Shown here in pieces: positions 35,577-43,886 of a DNA stretch of 64,000 nt. Positions within the stretch are counted from its first letter, which is position 1, and each line of letters starts with the position of its first letter. This DNA is from Pseudomonas petrae (GTDB lineage: Bacteria; Pseudomonadota; Gammaproteobacteria; Pseudomonadales; Pseudomonadaceae): assembly GCF_021728295.1 (NCBI RefSeq), contig NZ_JAKJXE010000002.1, positions 124,001 to 188,000 of the forward strand, written 5' to 3'. The translations under genes and the position numbers were made by a program. The notes under the pieces were generated by a model, which made no database searches, was not told the DNA's origin, and was given only the letters and a program-made list of their open reading frames with translations.

Positions 35577-36746
35577 TCAGCCTTCACCCAACTCGCGCAT
35601 CACGGCGTACAAGGCGGACTTCGCTTCAAAGCCAACGCCAGGAATATCCGGCAGCCCGACATAGCTGTTTTCCACCTTGATCCCGTCGGCGAAACCGCCG
35701 AAGGGCTGGAACACGTCCGGGTACGACTCGTTGCCGCCCAAGTGCAGGCCCGCGGCGATGTTCAAGGACATCTGGTGACCACCGTGTGGCACCACGCGGC
35801 GTGACGACCAGCCCATGTCTTCCATTACTTTCAGGGTGCGCATGTATTCCACCAGTCCGTAGGACAACGCGCAGTCGAACTGCACAAAGTCGCGATCAGG
35901 GCGCATGCCGCCGTGGCGCAGCAGGTTACGCGCGTCCTGATGGGAGAACAGGTTTTCACCGGTCGCCATGGGCAATTCGTAGTGATTGGTGAGCTCGGCC
36001 TGGAGTGCGTAATCCAGCGGGTCACCGACTTCTTCGTACCAGAAGAGGTTGTACGGCTTGATGGCCTCGGCGTAAGCAATGCCGGTTTCCAGATCGAAAC
36101 GGCCGTTGGCGTCAACCGCCAGCCGGCGCCCGTCACCCACCACCTCCAGCACCGCTTCGATTCGGCGGATGTCTTCGTCCAGTGGCACCGCGCCAATCTT
36201 CATTTTGACGACGTCATAACCGCGATCCAGATAGCTCTGCATCTCTGCCTTGAGCTTGGTCTGGTCCTTGCCGGGGTAGTAATAGCCGCCCGCTGCATAG
36301 ACCCAGACTTTGTCATCGGCCACGCCGTTACGGTAACGGTCAGCCAGCAGGCGATAGAGCGGTTTGCCTTCGATCTTGGCGACCGCGTCCCAGACCGCCA
36401 TGTCAATGGTGCCCACGGCGACCGAACGCTCACCGTGGCCGCCTGGCTTTTCGTTGGTCATCAGGGCTTTCCAGATGGCGAACGGGTCCAGATTATTGTT
36501 TTCGTGATCGACAAGGGTGTCGGGGTCCGCTTCGGTGATGCGCGCCAGAAAGCGATCACGCATCAGCGCGCCCTGGCCATAGCGACCGTTGGAATTGAAT
36601 CCGTAGCCGATGACGGGTTTACCGTCGCGAATCACATCGGTGATCACCGCAACGACCGAGCAGGTCATCTTGGAAAAATCGATGTAGGCGTTGGCGATGG
36701 GCGAGGCGATGGAGACGGTTTTCTCACGGATGTCGACGATGCGCAT
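35577..36746 (-). CDS. D(-)-tartrate dehydratase-like enolase
   Basis: 389-aa member of the mandelate racemase group of the enolase superfamily. The sequence follows, from memory, the Bradyrhizobium D-tartrate dehydratase: MRIVDIREKTVSIASPIANA start, ERSVAVGTIDMAVWDAVAKI, the VVKMKIG catalytic Lys, metal ligands in VDANGRFD, FWYEEVGDP and TGENLFS, and the VPHGGHQMS catalytic His. It should convert D-tartrate to oxaloacetate using Mg2+. The ATG at 36746 has AGAGGAA upstream. It is divergent from a LysR regulator, its probable controller. Confidence 0.88.
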   Translation of the reverse strand: MRIVDIREKTVSIASPIANAYIDFSKMTCSVVAVITDVIRDGKPVIGYGFNSNGRYGQGALMRDRFLARITEADPDTLVDHENNNLDPFAIWKALMTNEKPGGHGERSVAVGTIDMAVWDAVAKIEGKPLYRLLADRYRNGVADDKVWVYAAGGYYYPGKDQTKLKAEMQSYLDRGYDVVKMKIGAVPLDEDIRRIEAVLEVVGDGRRLAVDANGRFDLETGIAYAEAIKPYNLFWYEEVGDPLDYALQAELTNHYELPMATGENLFSHQDARNLLRHGGMRPDRDFVQFDCALSYGLVEYMRTLKVMEDMGWSSRRVVPHGGHQMSLNIAAGLHLGGNESYPDVFQPFGGFADGIKVENSYVGLPDIPGVGFEAKSALYAVMRELGEG

Positions 36747-36846
36747 GGCGGGTTCCTCTTGCTGTTCGTGGCGCCACGTTAGGCTTTGCGACGCCACCCG
36801 CCCAATGCTATTAATGCCGCACCCTATGCACAGGAGGCATGGCCCC

Positions 36847-37755
36847 GTGGAACTCGTCTGGCTCGAAGATCTTTCAGCGCTGGCGGAGTACGGCAGCTTT
36901 GTCCGTGCCGCCGAAGCACGGCACGTTACCCAGCCGGCGTTTAGCCGCAGGGTTCGCTCGCTGGAAAACTGGATGGGGGTGGAGCTGTTTGTGCGCACAC
37001 CCCAGGGCGCGACGCTGACAGAAGCCGGTCGGCAGATTTTGCCCAGTGCTCAGGAGGCCGCCCGGCACCTGTACCGGATGCGCAACGAGGCCCAGGAAGT
37101 GGCCGGGATGGCAGCGCGGTCACTTAAATTCGCGGCCACCCATTCGCTGTCGTTCACCTTCTTTCCCAAGTGGCTGCGAAGCTCGGAAAACGGCGCGCTC
37201 ATCGAGGCCGTGCAGCTGCACTCCGACAGCATGGCCGTGTGCGAGCAGATGCTGATCCATGGCCAGGTGCAGTTTCTGCTCTGCCACCGCCACCCCGACG
37301 TGCCGCCACTGCTGGCGCCGGATCAGTTCATCAGCAAGAAGGTGGGCGAGGACGTGCTGGTGCCGCTGGCGAGCACGTCAACCCGCTTCGGTACCGCGCC
37401 CGGGGCCTTGCCGTATCTGGCTTACACCCATGAATCCGGGCTGGGGCGTATCGTCGCGCACCGACTGCGGGGCAAGGAAGATTACCTTCACCTCAAGCCC
37501 CTATTCAGCAGCCACCTTGCAGCGGTGCTCATGTCCATGGCCCTGGAAAGCAAAGGGGTGGCGTGGTTGCCGAAAAGCCTCACCGAGCAGGAAGTGCTGG
37601 AAGGGCGATTGGTGAGAGCGCTGGATGAAAGCTGGGATATTCCGCTGGAAATTCACCTGACCCGGCCAAAGGCGCAACTGAGTCAGGCGGGAGAGGCGTT
37701 TTGGGGCGAGGCGGGCGGTGACGCCGGGCTGCCTGTGGGCGGACGGGCTGGCTGA
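36847..37755 (+). CDS. LysR-type regulator next to tartrate dehydratase
   Basis: 302-aa LysR regulator. The GTG at 36847 is chosen because AGGAGG (36832-36837) lies 9 nt upstream and it gives the family start MELVWLEDLSALAEYGSF. The helix-turn-helix is AAEARHVTQPAFSRRVRSLE (about 18-37). The effector domain (about 90-290) probably senses tartrate or a related acid. Arranged head-to-head with the dehydratase gene across about 100 bp, the classical LysR layout. Confidence 0.9.
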   Translation: MELVWLEDLSALAEYGSFVRAAEARHVTQPAFSRRVRSLENWMGVELFVRTPQGATLTEAGRQILPSAQEAARHLYRMRNEAQEVAGMAARSLKFAATHSLSFTFFPKWLRSSENGALIEAVQLHSDSMAVCEQMLIHGQVQFLLCHRHPDVPPLLAPDQFISKKVGEDVLVPLASTSTRFGTAPGALPYLAYTHESGLGRIVAHRLRGKEDYLHLKPLFSSHLAAVLMSMALESKGVAWLPKSLTEQEVLEGRLVRALDESWDIPLEIHLTRPKAQLSQAGEAFWGEAGGDAGLPVGGRAG

Positions 37756-37971
37756 TGAGATCTGCTTTCGAAACTCCCAATAAGCGTCCGAAAATGTTAG
37801 CCAGAACGGGGCGGTACGCGAAAATGATAATTTGATGGGTTGAAAGTATCCTTCCATTTGGAGACGCAATACCAATCATAGAATGGGCAGATGCCGGCCT
37901 CTCCAGTTTCAAGCCACGAGCCGGGTTGATCTGTTTGGGCACTACAGTGACATGCAAGGAGAGTTGGCAGG

Positions 37972-38592
37972 ATGTTCAAGCTTAATTCGTTCCGCGAGAC
38001 AGTAGAGGCTATTGCTGCATGCTCTGATGATCGAGCCCTATGGCAGCGATACGCCTGGGTCTACGTTCAAGGGGACTCAGCGTTGCTGGAGAGCCGGTTT
38101 TACCTGGTGTCGAATATTGATGAAGATGATGAGCGTCGTGTGTTGGACTTTGGCGACAGATTCGAGCTTTCGTCATGCCTGGAAGCGGCTAGTTTTGCGG
38201 ACGTGTTGTGTGTACAGAAGCGACAGCAGCCGCACTCTAGCCTGGAGGACTACGCTATCGCCCTTGAGCATTACTCTGAACAAGATGCCTTCCTGGAGGT
38301 GCCCGGCGGTGATGACCCAAAGGCAGCAGAACCCGGTTTGGCGCGCGAGTTATACGCCGAGTACGACCTGTTTCTTGCTGAATGCTCGCCTGACCAGTTG
38401 GGTGTCGCGGCGCGGGAGGTCAGCGCTGTCCTTGAGATCAACATTGCCAGTGCGTTGCAGGCTTGTCGGGCGTTGCCCTTGTGCCTGGGAGAGCGCATGA
38501 ACGGCGATCGGTGCTTGCAGATCGAAGCGCGCTTCTCCGCACTTTCGGTTCCGTTGCGGCGAGTGACCCACCGCTCATTTCCCTGGCAGTAA
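37972..38592 (+). CDS. Immunity-type hypothetical protein (DUF7716-like N-terminal part)
   Basis: 206 aa, acidic and soluble, without signal peptide. Residues about 60-110 (EAASFADVLCVQKRQQPHSS, LEHYSEQDAFLEV) match the pattern of the 109-aa protein encoded at 39366-39695, so the two are distant relatives. I believe that family is Pfam DUF7716, often found among immunity proteins of polymorphic toxins; not verified. The C-terminal half has no recognised domain. A GGAG-like AAGGAGAG site precedes the ATG. It opens a cluster of immunity-like genes. Confidence 0.6.
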   Translation: MFKLNSFRETVEAIAACSDDRALWQRYAWVYVQGDSALLESRFYLVSNIDEDDERRVLDFGDRFELSSCLEAASFADVLCVQKRQQPHSSLEDYAIALEHYSEQDAFLEVPGGDDPKAAEPGLARELYAEYDLFLAECSPDQLGVAAREVSAVLEINIASALQACRALPLCLGERMNGDRCLQIEARFSALSVPLRRVTHRSFPWQ

Positions 38593-38605
38593 GCCGGCTT
38601 CAGGG

Positions 38606-38815
38606 CTATGGACGAATGAACGCGTAATCGTCATCAATTAGCTGTTGCAGGTAGTAATCGAAGCTCGGCGCAATCACTTCATAGCTATCCGGCTCATGCA
38701 CAAAGCGCATGATCTGACCCACCTTGCCCCCTGGCGCTGGATTGAAGTCGATATACAACCTCGAAGTGCCCCCGTTTGTTGATGAATATCCAGCTATTCG
38801 CGTTTCCAGCTGGAG
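38606..38815 (-). pseudogene. SMI1/KNR4-type immunity gene, 3' remnant
   Basis: The frame ends with LYIDFNPAPGGKVGQIMRF and YEVIAPSFDYYLQQL, the C-terminal signature of SMI1/KNR4 (SUKH) proteins. That family needs about 80-100 further residues before this, and they are missing. Upstream the frame simply runs into the end of the DUF4303 gene (stop 38818). It is best read as a decapitated gene left by recombination. Confidence 0.65.
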
Positions 38816-38817
38816 GC

Positions 38818-39324
38818 TTACTCCATCCATGTCCTGAACTCGTCGGCCTGGTCTGGAGTGTTGAGAGCGGTTACCCAGGCAATCTCGTCTTCCCCGCATT
38901 CAAAGTCAGAAACCGAAAATACATAAATGGCAGTGTCGAACGTCGTCGTCAGCTTTTTCAGGGCGATTACGCATTGCTCAAATATATGCCTGCGATGCGC
39001 CAAGAAATTGATTTCGGTGGTCGCGTCAGCCATGTTCCAGAGCATTTTCGACAGATCGTTAAAAAATTCCCCACCGTAGGCTTCGTGGCTCCATTCGGCA
39101 GGAGACCACTTGAAGTATTGCCCCTCATCCGGATATTCAGCTTCGACACGGGTTAGATGGTCTTGAGTGTTGAAAGAGGGTGCGAGTGTTCGTGCATCGG
39201 CGTCGGAATACAGCGCGAATCCACAGACCTGAGTGTTCGGAAAGTCCGCTCGAAACTGTTCAATGGCGCCCATGGACGCGTTGAGGACATCTCGTTGAAA
39301 CTGCTCGATATTCAAAGTGGACAT
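38818..39324 (-). CDS. DUF4303 immunity-type protein
   Basis: 168 aa, acidic, cytoplasmic. The DUF4303 pattern is clear: VCGFALYSDADARTLAPSFN, then YFKWSPAEWSHEAYG, and a C-terminal SDFECGEDEIAWVTALN. DUF4303 proteins occur mainly as immunity proteins beside Rhs, CDI or type VI toxins. No toxin is encoded in this window. It lies 41 bp after the 39366-39695 gene on the same strand, so the two are probably co-transcribed. Confidence 0.78.
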   Translation of the reverse strand: MSTLNIEQFQRDVLNASMGAIEQFRADFPNTQVCGFALYSDADARTLAPSFNTQDHLTRVEAEYPDEGQYFKWSPAEWSHEAYGGEFFNDLSKMLWNMADATTEINFLAHRRHIFEQCVIALKKLTTTFDTAIYVFSVSDFECGEDEIAWVTALNTPDQADEFRTWME

Positions 39325-39365
39325 GAGTTTCTCGTCGCGGGGTTATGGCTAACGATCATTGGGCA

Positions 39366-39695
39366 TCAGCGGGGGTCTGAGTGAAATTCCACGAACGCAT
39401 CGTTTCGGTAAAAATACTCAAAGGCTTTTAGGTAGCACTCCAGCGATGCGTGAGGCAATTGCTGGTCGGCGTTGAAGATCACATCCTCAATCATGGCCTT
39501 ATCCAGTGTCGACACCCAACCCTCACCGATCACCTGCGGGGGCAGGTAGTCGGTGGAGTCGGGAGCGAAATCCCGACTGTTCAGTGAGAACGCACCGTGG
39601 GTATCCAGTGTCCATTCAGTCGCTGGCAGGTAGAACCAGTTGTCAGGCATGTGTGCGATATTCTGCAGCACTTCCCGAATGCTGTAAGTTTTCAC
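39366..39695 (-). CDS. DUF7716-like immunity-type protein
   Basis: 109 aa, GTG start at 39695 (MKTYSIREVLQNIAHMPDNW). Features are WTLDTHGAFSLNSRDF, then STLDKAMIEDVIFNADQQLP and YFYRNDAFVEF. I relate this to DUF7716, an immunity-associated family; the name is from memory. It shares its C-terminal pattern with the product of 37972-38592. It is encoded just upstream of the DUF4303 gene. Confidence 0.65.
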   Translation of the reverse strand: MKTYSIREVLQNIAHMPDNWFYLPATEWTLDTHGAFSLNSRDFAPDSTDYLPPQVIGEGWVSTLDKAMIEDVIFNADQQLPHASLECYLKAFEYFYRNDAFVEFHSDPR

Positions 39696-39788
39696 AGGGT
39701 CTCACGTCGGGCTGTTCCATCACGCGTATCAAACCACCCATCAGGCTAGGCAACAATCAAAGCCTATGGGGGAAAGCCAGTAATGCGA

Positions 39789-39967
39789 TTAACACAAGGG
39801 TGGCCGGCGCTGCCTAATGGGTTGCTGCCGCCTGCTCCAGCAAGTATCGAGAACATTCTGCTCTGCGACCACCAGTGCCATTTGCCCGTAGTCAGGGTCG
39901 CGTTCGTAGTCACCAATTGGGCGAAAGAGTCGGTTTATCCCGAGACACCGAGTTTCTCGAACAGTGG
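39789..39967 (-). pseudogene. Possible coding remnant in immunity cluster
   Basis: Within the 346-bp spacer 39696-40041, the minus strand has an open stretch ending at the TAA at 39789-39791 that reads NRLFRPIGDYERDPDYGQMA and then LVVAEQNVLDTCW, protein-like in composition. No start codon with ribosome site precedes it. It may be the tail of another lost gene. Confidence 0.3.
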
Positions 39968-40041
39968 CGGGGCGACTGGTAGTAGCGGGTCGCTTTGCTG
40001 TTCACAAGACCCAGCCCAACGCCCGTTGCAGGAGCACACCC

Positions 40042-40713
40042 ATGAGCGACATCGAAATACTGTCTTTGTCTCCCGACGGTCGCTATCAAGTCCAGGCGAT
40101 CCCGTGGGAAGCAGGCAACACGCATTGGCTGTTACCGCCGCAGATCATCGATACCCAAAACGGGAGCGTGGTGTTTGGCTTCGAGGATCGTCTGTGGTCG
40201 GCAGACCGCAGCACTTGGCTAAGCCCGACCCGGGTTGAACTCAAATTGCGCAAATACCCGGGCCACCGGGGGCGTCTGGGACTCACGGTGATCATCGAAT
40301 GCGCGCGGCGCACCGCCGAATATGGCGATGGCACACACATCGAATTGACCCTTCTGGAAAGCACCCTTGAAGGCATGCTCGACCTGCTAGGCCGAACTCA
40401 TTTATCAGCAAGGACCCAAACGATGAATCAGAAAGCCCTGGAACAGGCGCTGTTCGACGCCGCCAGACATACATTGCAAAAACGCCTCGATGAAGGTGTC
40501 AGCCCGCTGTACGCCGCAGCGTTTCATGCCAGCTATCGGGAAGAGGAGGCGGTTCTGTCGCTGCCCGGCTTTGCCGCAAACAGCCTGCAAGCGCTCAGCG
40601 AAGACTATCCCGATGAGGACGATGAAAGCTTCAGCTCGGTGAAGTGGAACCCGGCGGATTGGCGCTGGGATGGGAGATTAACGTTCATTGCCTCGGCAGC
40701 GAGTAGTGCTTGA
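40042..40713 (+). CDS. Fusion of unknown domain and truncated DUF4303
   Basis: 223 aa. Residues 1-125 (MSDIEILSLSPDGRYQVQAI...) are a beta-rich immunity-like protein that I cannot name. From residue 128 (Met at 40423) the sequence is the N-terminal half of a DUF4303 protein: LYAAAFHASYREEEAV, then VKWNPADWRWDG. It stops after only about 95 residues, right at the boundary with the next gene, so the DUF4303 half is cut. The internal ATG at 40423 has its own AAGGA site, showing that two genes became joined. Start 40042 has GCAGGAGC upstream. Confidence 0.65.
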   Translation: MSDIEILSLSPDGRYQVQAIPWEAGNTHWLLPPQIIDTQNGSVVFGFEDRLWSADRSTWLSPTRVELKLRKYPGHRGRLGLTVIIECARRTAEYGDGTHIELTLLESTLEGMLDLLGRTHLSARTQTMNQKALEQALFDAARHTLQKRLDEGVSPLYAAAFHASYREEEAVLSLPGFAANSLQALSEDYPDEDDESFSSVKWNPADWRWDGRLTFIASAASSA

Positions 40714-41062
40714 TGCGGCAAGGGTAACTATTACCGTCGCCTTTACAGGTGCCATCCAGGTATCGGTAATCAACGCGCACTACTTGTCCTTTTTTAGGCC
40801 AGCTTCGGCGTGGAAGCACAGCCTGATAGTCCGAAGTTTCCGGCGTAAACATGAAAGTCGTCCCTTGCTCCGGGCAGATAACAGTGGCCGTCTTGGCGCT
40901 CACTTTCAGGATCTCGGCCTGCAACTGTGGAAATGGTTTTGTCACGACATCAGTAATACGCAACTCCATCCTGCAGATTTGCCACGATGATGCCAGGACG
41001 GGTTGGCAGAACAGTGAAAGCATCACAGTAAGCAGCGCGTAGTAGGGGGCCTGATGTTTCAT
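40685..41062 (-). CDS. Small exported hypothetical protein
   Basis: 125 aa with a signal peptide (MKHQAPYYALLTVMLSLFC...VLA-SSWQ). The mature part has Cys residues in ICRMEL, ICPEQGT, TCKGDG and PCRIKH, suggesting two disulfides in the periplasm, and a small beta-barrel feel (VVRVDYRYLDGTC). No family recognised. Its stop overlaps the truncated end of the fusion gene on the other strand, marking a recombination junction. It lies 40 bp beyond the mexT stop on the same strand. Confidence 0.6.
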   Translation of the reverse strand: MKHQAPYYALLTVMLSLFCQPVLASSWQICRMELRITDVVTKPFPQLQAEILKVSAKTATVICPEQGTTFMFTPETSDYQAVLPRRSWPKKGQVVRVDYRYLDGTCKGDGNSYPCRIKHYSLPRQ

Positions 41063-41102
41063 TGTTGGCGTTGTTCTTCAATAAATGTGCAAGGGCCATC
41101 CA

Positions 41103-42017
41103 TTACAAGCTATCGGGATCCCCAAAAAACATCTGAATCCGCGACCGCAACCATCTTTCCCCCGGGTCGTTGTCCTGCGAGCCGCGCCAGGCCATGTGCA
41201 GCTCAAACGTACGCGATTCGATCGGCAACTCTTCCGAACGCACACCCCCGGCAGCCGTCAGCACGGCGGCAGCGTAATCCGGCACGGTCGCAACGATGTC
41301 GGTCCCGGCAATCAGCGTGGCCAGCCCGTTGAACTGCGGCACTGCCAGCACGACGTGGCGTTTGCGACCGATTTTTTCCAGATGCTCGTCGATAAAGCCG
41401 CCCAGGTCGCCGGCGAAGGACACCAGTGCGTGGGGGCGGGCGCAGAAGTCGTCCAGGGTGATCGGCCCCGGCATGGTGTCGGCGCGCAGCAGTTTGGGTT
41501 TGCTGCGGCGCAGCACTTTGCGCTTGGCGTTGGCGGGGAGATCGTCGGTGTAGCTGACGCCGATGGAGATTTCGCCGGAAGACAACAGCGCCGGCATGAG
41601 GATGTAGTTGGTGCGACGCACCACCAGCACGATCCCCGGCGACTCCGAGCGCAGGCGCTTCAGCAGTGAGGGCAGCAGGGCGAACTCGACTTCATCGGAC
41701 AGGCCGATGCGGAACACCGCCGTGCTGGTGGCCGGATCGAAGTCGGCGGCGCGGCTGACGGCGGTGGAAATGGAGTCCAGGGCAGGGGACAGCAGGCCAA
41801 AGATCTCGATGGCCCGCGCGGTGGGCTCCATGCTGCGGCCGGTGCGCACGAACAGCGGATCGTCAAACAGCCCGCGCAGTCGCGACAGCGCCGCACTGAT
41901 CGCCGGCTGACCGAGGAACAGCTTCTCGGCAGCGCGGGTGACGCTGCGTTCATGCATCAGTGTTTCGAAAACGATGAGCAGATTGAGGTCGACGCGACGC
42001 AGGTCGTTGCGATTCAT
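41103..42017 (-). CDS. mexT: LysR-type activator MexT
   Basis: 304-aa LysR regulator, near-identical in pattern to P. aeruginosa MexT: MNRNDLRRVDLNLLIVFETL, the helix-turn-helix SVTRAAEKLFLGQPAISAAL, TLDDFCARPHALVSFAGDLG and the ending RSRIQMFFGDPDSL. MexT activates mexEF-oprN and mexS under disulfide or electrophile stress. The length equals the functional 304-residue form. Unlike PAO1, the DNA coding GQPAIS has no exact 8-bp tandem repeat, the site of frameshift switching there. Divergent from mexS and oriented toward mexE, but 8 kb away from it. Confidence 0.93.
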   Translation of the reverse strand: MNRNDLRRVDLNLLIVFETLMHERSVTRAAEKLFLGQPAISAALSRLRGLFDDPLFVRTGRSMEPTARAIEIFGLLSPALDSISTAVSRAADFDPATSTAVFRIGLSDEVEFALLPSLLKRLRSESPGIVLVVRRTNYILMPALLSSGEISIGVSYTDDLPANAKRKVLRRSKPKLLRADTMPGPITLDDFCARPHALVSFAGDLGGFIDEHLEKIGRKRHVVLAVPQFNGLATLIAGTDIVATVPDYAAAVLTAAGGVRSEELPIESRTFELHMAWRGSQDNDPGERWLRSRIQMFFGDPDSL

Positions 42018-42478
42018 GACGGGGGTCTCGGGGACATTGGTCGATACATTGGCGGCCCAGACGCGCGCCACGTGTTCAGCTCAGGCAGGGATATTACGGG
42101 TAAATACCGATTGTCTGCATTGTTGAATTTTCCTGCGTCGCTGTAAATGCGCTTCCCGTCACGCTCGCCGATGGCTGCCGATGAAACCTTGGCGCGTGAA
42201 AACACACCAATCCCTACGTACTGGCCCTTTGTGGCCCAATTCGTCGCAGCCGGCCTGGAGCACGGGATTCATCGATATTTGACCTCTGGGTTGCAATGTC
42301 GCGGTGAGCACCCAACAATGTGCGCCCTGCAGGCCCGGGACGGCCGCTGCAGATTCGGCGGCCGCCTGCACCATCAGAATCGATGGCAGGCATGTCGACT
42401 ATTAATAGCCACTGATAGTGTTACCGGCGGCGCCCGGATAGAGTTCATGGCATCAAGGTTCATAAGGCGAGGTTCGAA
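42018..42478. promoter_or_regulatory. mexT/mexS divergent control region
   Basis: 461 bp between the divergent genes. A perfect CTATTAATAG palindrome (42399-42408) is followed by ACTGATAGTGTTACC (42411-42425). The same ACTGATAG and TTACC blocks occur in the mexE upstream box, two bases closer. These are likely MexT contact sites. No gene is seen. Confidence 0.45.
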
Positions 42479-43501
42479 ATGTCCCGCACGATCCGTTTTC
42501 ATCAGTTCGGTCCGGCCGAGGTGCTCAAAGTAGAAGAGCTGCCGGTCGCGTTGCCTGCACCCGGTGAGGTGCAAGTGCGCGTCCAGGCGATCGGCGTCAC
42601 CTGGTACGACGTGCTGTGGCGGCAAAATCTGGCTTCATCTCAGGCTCGCCTGCCGGCGGGTCTGGGTTCCGAGATGGCGGGCGTCATTACTGCCATCGGC
42701 GATGGCGTCACCGACCTGAAGGTGGGTGACAAGGTCGCCAGCTTCCCTTCGGCAGACCCTAACGTGCACCCGGTTTACGGCGAGCTGATTCTGCTGCCTC
42801 GTACCTCAGTGACCCTCTACCCGGACGTGCTGACGCCCAACCAGGCGGCCGTTCACTACACGCCGATGCTGGTGGCGTACTTTGCTTTCGTTGAACTGGC
42901 GCGGGCAAAACCCGGGCAAACGGCGCTGGTCACCGATGCCGGCCATTGCGCGGGCCCTGCGTTCCTGCAACTGGGCAAGGCGCTCGGCATCAAGGTGATC
43001 GCGGCGACCAAGACCGACGCGTGCCGCGAATACCTGCTGAAAATGGGTGCGGACAAGGTGATCGTGACCGAAGAAGAGGATTTGCTTCTGACGATTAACC
43101 GCTACACCGACAACCGCGGCGTAGACATCGTCCTCGACGGTTTGGGTGGCCCGCAGATGTCGATTCTGGGTGATGTGCTGGCGCCACGTGGCAGTCTGAT
43201 TCTCTATGGCCTGCAAGGCGGCAACCAGACGCCGTTCCCGGCGTGTGCAGCGTTTCAGAAGAACATCCAGTTCTTCGTGCACTGTGTGGGCAACTTCACC
43301 GGCAAGCCGGAGCTGGGCATCAAGCAGGACGAAGAGGCGATCAAGCGTGCATTGCGCGACATCAACCAGATGACGGCTGATGGCATGCTGGTTCCGCAGA
43401 TCACCAAAGTGTTTCCCTTCGATCAATTGGTCGAAGCCCACCGTTTGATGGACGGTTGCCCAGTGGGCGGTCGCGTGGTGGTTGAGGTCGATCCATCCTG
43501 A
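42479..43501 (+). CDS. mexS: Quinone-oxidoreductase-type MDR enzyme MexS
   Basis: 340-aa zinc-less medium-chain dehydrogenase/reductase (zeta-crystallin type). It starts MSRTIRFHQFGPAEVLKVEE, has the GLGSEMAGVITAIGDGV barrel and a Rossmann domain (about 130-270) whose nucleotide loop reads TDAGHCAGPAFLQLG rather than GAAGGVG. MexS loss in P. aeruginosa turns on MexT, probably because an electrophile accumulates. The head-to-head pairing with mexT supports the name. AAGGCGAGG precedes the ATG; a strong terminator follows. Confidence 0.9.
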   Translation: MSRTIRFHQFGPAEVLKVEELPVALPAPGEVQVRVQAIGVTWYDVLWRQNLASSQARLPAGLGSEMAGVITAIGDGVTDLKVGDKVASFPSADPNVHPVYGELILLPRTSVTLYPDVLTPNQAAVHYTPMLVAYFAFVELARAKPGQTALVTDAGHCAGPAFLQLGKALGIKVIAATKTDACREYLLKMGADKVIVTEEEDLLLTINRYTDNRGVDIVLDGLGGPQMSILGDVLAPRGSLILYGLQGGNQTPFPACAAFQKNIQFFVHCVGNFTGKPELGIKQDEEAIKRALRDINQMTADGMLVPQITKVFPFDQLVEAHRLMDGCPVGGRVVVEVDPS

Positions 43502-43617
43502 GTGCAGACCATCGCGCTCATTGAATGCTCGACGCTTGACCTGGCGTCGGGATTGAGGTGTCGGAGACCGGTTTGAACGTATCCGCCCTGTCAGTCACTG
43601 GTCATGTGGTATCACTC

Positions 43618-43649
43618 AAGCCTTCCTGAATGTTATGGAAGGCTTTTTT
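43618..43649 (+). terminator. Rho-independent terminator after mexS
   Basis: A perfect 9-bp stem AAGCCTTCC/GGAAGGCTT with a 10-nt loop runs into TTTTTT. It lies 117 bp after the mexS stop. Confidence 0.93.
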
Positions 43650-43650
43650 G

Positions 43651-43886
43651 TTTATTGGGTGTTTAAGTTATTGATCACCCCGCGAAGTGTGTGACGTTGA
43701 TAAAACTTTTAACGCAGTTGAAACGCTGCATTGTCGTTCTAATAAACACTGATTTAAACAACCCTGTTTAATTCCGATCCTGGTTTGTCGAAAAGAGAAC
43801 CTGCGCGTGTCGGTGATGACTGGCTTGTAATTGTTCCGCATGGGTCGATAATAGTTTCAATAATTAAATGCTCAAGGAACGAGTCG
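43651..43886. other. AT-rich promoter region of the PP-loop operon
   Basis: About 240 bp of clearly AT-rich DNA (TTGATAAAACTTTTAACGC, TTTCAATAATTAAATG) between the mexS terminator and a 47-codon ORF. It probably holds the operon promoter. An in-frame TTG at 43785 could extend the ORF to 81 codons, but it has no ribosome site. Confidence 0.45.

Noticed and set aside
39783..40238. A 151-codon plus-strand frame overlapping the fusion gene
   Set aside because: No family resemblance; it runs out of frame through the start of the better-supported gene at 40042, which has its own ribosome site.
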